64,000 nucleotides of DNA from CBINFS01 sp966250015. GTDB taxonomy: Bacteria; Bacteroidota; Rhodothermia; Rhodothermales; DASSAV01. The position numbers and the translations under genes were made by a program. Shown one piece after another: positions 61,858 to 64,000 of this stretch. Where the stretch lies: the NCBI GenBank assembly GCA_966250015.1, contig CBINFS010000010.1:1-64000 (forward strand), read 5' to 3'. Position 1 is the stretch's first letter. Each line of letters opens with the position of its first letter. The notes beneath the pieces are model-generated. The model did not search any database. It was not told the DNA's origin and worked only from the letters and a program-made list of their open reading frames with translations.

Positions 61858-62889
61858 TCATTCGCTGTACACCACTTCCACGACGACCTGCCCCACTTCC
61901 TCAAGGCTCTGCGCGCTGCATTTGTCCGGCGTATCTTCGATCGTGTGCCAGTAGGAAGGGAATGGCTGGTGGATGACGTCGATCACGCGAATACCGCGAC
62001 GTAAAAAGGGAATGTGATCGTCCATTACGGCCTGGCCTGTCTCGTCCAGGAAGGCGCTCGCTCCAACTCTGCGCGCCGCCCGCCACACCTTGTCCACAAT
62101 GGGACGTGCAGCGGCCATCGAATTCGCCTCTTTAGGAAGCCTAAGATTTTCGTCGCATACCATGTCGAGGACGATCCCGTAAGAAGGCCGATAATCAGGG
62201 TTCGCCGATGCGAACGCCTCCGATCCGATAGAAAATGGATTCCGAACGGCAGACGTGTCGTCGGCCTCTTCCTCCAATTCATCTCCGAGATCCTCGAGGT
62301 CGAACAGCACGATGTCAACGCCGATGCCGGGACGTGTCGCCTTCATCAAGCTCGCCAGCTCGAGCAGCACGGCGACACCCGACGCCCCGTCGTTGGCGCC
62401 CGGCACCGGCAGTAGCCGGTTCGCTTCAACGGGATCCTTATCCGCCGTCGGCCGGGTATCCCAATGGGCGGCAAGCATGATCCGCCTGCGATAATCGGGT
62501 CCTACGTTGAACGAGGCAATGATGTTGGACCCCTCATACGTCTTCGTCGAGTCGTGCCGGTCGGTATAGGAAAAACGCTGCACGCCAACCTGATCGGCGA
62601 ACTGACTGAGCGTCTGAACCAGGAAGTCTCTCGTTTGGCGGTGAGCCTCCGTACCCGGCACGCGAGGACCGAAGGCAACCTGCCGCTCTACGTAATCGAG
62701 CGCCCGTGCCCCATCGAAGTCAGGTCTCACCTTTTGCTCGGAAAAGTACCAGTACAACAAGCCGGCCAGGAATATCCCCGCGAAAACCCATGGAAGAATT
62801 TTGCGGCTGCTCGTCTCCGCTCGGGCTGCTTTGGTCTGACGCTTCTTGGTCCGTGAAGTGTAGGTAGTCTTCGTTCGGGATCTGGCCAT
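61858..62889 (-). CDS. M28-family metallohydrolase, glutaminyl-cyclase-like, membrane-anchored
   Basis: A 343-residue protein with a basic N-terminus, one span (about 32-48) and an M28 catalytic domain outside. Zinc-site motifs are visible: AHWDTRP (His142, Asp144), GANDGASGVAVLLEL (Asp167), FDLEDLGDE (Glu199 region) and SYWHTIEDTPDKC. The AHWDTRP, GANDGASG and YWHT combination is closest to glutaminyl-peptide cyclotransferase-like M28 proteins, so it may form N-terminal pyroglutamate on exported proteins, or be an aminopeptidase. It lies downstream of the subtilase gene on the same strand with a hairpin between. Confidence 0.88.
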   Translation of the reverse strand: MARSRTKTTYTSRTKKRQTKAARAETSSRKILPWVFAGIFLAGLLYWYFSEQKVRPDFDGARALDYVERQVAFGPRVPGTEAHRQTRDFLVQTLSQFADQVGVQRFSYTDRHDSTKTYEGSNIIASFNVGPDYRRRIMLAAHWDTRPTADKDPVEANRLLPVPGANDGASGVAVLLELASLMKATRPGIGVDIVLFDLEDLGDELEEEADDTSAVRNPFSIGSEAFASANPDYRPSYGIVLDMVCDENLRLPKEANSMAAARPIVDKVWRAARRVGASAFLDETGQAVMDDHIPFLRRGIRVIDVIHQPFPSYWHTIEDTPDKCSAQSLEEVGQVVVEVVYSE

Positions 62890-63038
62890 TCGGATACAAC
62901 ACTGACGCGCTGGGCGAGCACGGTAAGGTGTGAATTAGAATGCAGCGGGCTAAACGGGACATGCGGCACCCCGCTAGACAAAGCCGGGCGACTCGAAGAT
63001 ACCGCCTTTCCTCACGTCGGGGCAATCGAAGAATTAGC

Positions 63039-63075
63039 ACGGGGACGGGTAAAATTAATATTCACCCGTCCCCGT
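63039..63075 (-). terminator. Long perfect hairpin after the subtilase gene
   Basis: ACGGGGACGGGT (63039-63050) pairs over 12 bases without error with ACCCGTCCCCGT (63064-63075), with a 13-base AT-rich loop. It begins 26 bases after the subtilase stop. The T-run on the minus strand is weak (GCTAATTC), so a U-poor terminator is assumed. Confidence 0.6.
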
Positions 63076-63101
63076 AAGGCCCTCCAGAGCAAGATGGTGG
63101 T

Positions 63102-64000
63102 TTATTTGATAAGGACGATCGATCGGGTCATCGTCGTGCCGGCGGCTTCAAGACGGGTCAGGTAAACACCACTGGGAAGGTTTGGGGCTTCGAAGCGGAC
63201 GTTGTGTGTACCGGCTTCGACCGAACCGTCGACGAGGACCGCGATTTCCTGCCCGAGGGTGTTATACACGGCAAGCCGTACGTGGCCACGTTCCTTCAAG
63301 GTGTACCGAATCGTCGTTTCCGGATTGAATGGATTCGGGTAATTCCCTTCAAGAGTGGTCTGGACCGGCAGCTCGGAGGGTTCGATTGCCGGCGCCGGAT
63401 CGAAGAGGTCGTCGTCGATCGAGGAGTCATAGACAAACTGGTTCCACGGCAGGTCGGAACCCGTCTTTCCAGCCTGGAGCGCGTCGACCACACAGTTGAT
63501 GGGCAGCGTGGTTTCACGGACGCGTTCACGAGCCGGTAAGACGTGATTGAGCGAGCTGAAGGTATTGAGGAATCCGACGCCGCGGCTCGCTCCTTTAGCC
63601 TGCGCCCGGGTCGTCAGGGCTTTCTCGATCTCTCGAAGCGAGAGGTCAGGCCGGGCAGCGCGCATCATGGCCACGGCAGCCGTCACGTGCGGCGCCGCAA
63701 ACGAGGTGCCTGCCACGTGGATCCAGGCATCGTTCATCCCGCCGGCCACGATGAGCTCACCCGGTGCATATATGTCGACCCCGGAGTTTGCTGAAAAGCT
63801 GCTCGGCGACATATCCATTCCTGCCGACCCTACGGCTATCACGCCGTCGATGTTGGCCGGGAATTTGGCTGATTTCTTCGAAACACCGGCCGGATAGTTA
63901 CCCGCAGAGGCAACAACGACCACCCCCTTTTCGAGCGCTTCTTTGATCGCTCTTTCAACCAGAGGCGAATAGCCGATCGCCAGGCTGAGGTTAATTACGT
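63102..64000 (-). CDS. Subtilisin-like S8 protease with T9SS sorting domain (N-terminus outside window)
   Basis: The frame is open to the right edge. It begins there with VINLSLAIGYSPLVERAIKE, then GVVVVASAGNYPAGVS (the Asn oxyanion-hole region), and the catalytic serine motif VAGTSFAAPHVTAAVAMMRA. After the protease domain a linker leads to a T9SS type-A sorting domain: LEGNYPNPFNPETTIRYTLK, VRLAVYNTLGQEIAVLVDGS and GVYLTRLEAAGTTMTRSIVL. The Asp and His of the triad lie beyond the edge. A secreted, T9SS-exported peptidase is the likely product. The GTG at 63923 is internal, not the start. Confidence 0.93.
   Translation of the reverse strand, partial: VINLSLAIGYSPLVERAIKEALEKGVVVVASAGNYPAGVSKKSAKFPANIDGVIAVGSAGMDMSPSSFSANSGVDIYAPGELIVAGGMNDAWIHVAGTSFAAPHVTAAVAMMRAARPDLSLREIEKALTTRAQAKGASRGVGFLNTFSSLNHVLPARERVRETTLPINCVVDALQAGKTGSDLPWNQFVYDSSIDDDLFDPAPAIEPSELPVQTTLEGNYPNPFNPETTIRYTLKERGHVRLAVYNTLGQEIAVLVDGSVEAGTHNVRFEAPNLPSGVYLTRLEAAGTTMTRSIVLIK

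Overview
The window is one contiguous stretch of a moderately GC-rich bacterial chromosome. It most likely comes from the Bacteroidota/Rhodothermota (FCB) group. Evidence for this: two secreted proteins end in type IX secretion (T9SS) type-A sorting domains (53047-57933 and the truncated subtilase at the right edge), there is a PorW/SprE-like TPR lipoprotein, a DUF4783-like protein, a lipoprotein made only of a SusC-type plug domain, and many propeller and FG-GAP proteins. No 16S rRNA is present, so genus cannot be assigned.

Layout. (1) 1-16 kb is housekeeping: the str operon (rpsL-rpsG-fusA-tuf, minus strand, tuf cut by the edge), ftsH, a PorW/SprE-like lipoprotein, pyk and a NarL-type regulator on minus; cysS, hemB and an HhH-GPD DNA-repair protein on plus. 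(2) 15-32.5 kb holds scattered regulators and small functions: a Cys-rich small protein, three further signalling proteins (Rcp1-like receiver, OmpR-type regulator, STAS), a methyltransferase, lexA, recO, a ComEA-like protein, a duplicated TerB-like protein, an M1 peptidase, a SleB-like hydrolase-yidD-moaB operon, hisI, a PAP2 phosphatase, a Nudix protein and a 1391-residue NtrY-like histidine kinase with about twelve membrane spans. (3) 32.5-51.7 kb is an accessory region dominated by secreted beta-propellers and haem-binding motifs. On minus lie a TPR/FG-GAP/ASPIC-UnbV lipoprotein, then a tight four-gene run in which each protein is a different propeller type (FG-GAP, TolB-like with CxxCH, YVTN fused to a MauG-like dihaem domain, two-component-type propeller), then RidA, two orphan type-I periplasmic binding proteins with a DAHP synthase between them, and a His-containing four-helix membrane protein. 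A 1211-residue FG-GAP/ASPIC lipoprotein diverges on plus. (4) 51.7-64 kb has a plug-only lipoprotein, an inverted pair of REP-like repeats, tRNA-Ala(CGC), and a three-gene operon: zinc-ribbon/pseudokinase/TonB-C fusion, a small Ig-like membrane protein, and a giant 11-repeat cadherin-like T9SS cargo. It ends with an FxLYD-like lipoprotein, a 38-codon unannotated ORF with a strong ribosome-binding site and UUCG terminator, an M28/glutaminyl-cyclase-like enzyme and a partial subtilase.

The best candidates for something undescribed are the pseudokinase-TonB/cadherin-repeat/T9SS operon (53.0-60.8 kb) and the propeller-cytochrome-binding-protein cluster (32.5-51.7 kb). Both are inferences from architecture and gene order only.
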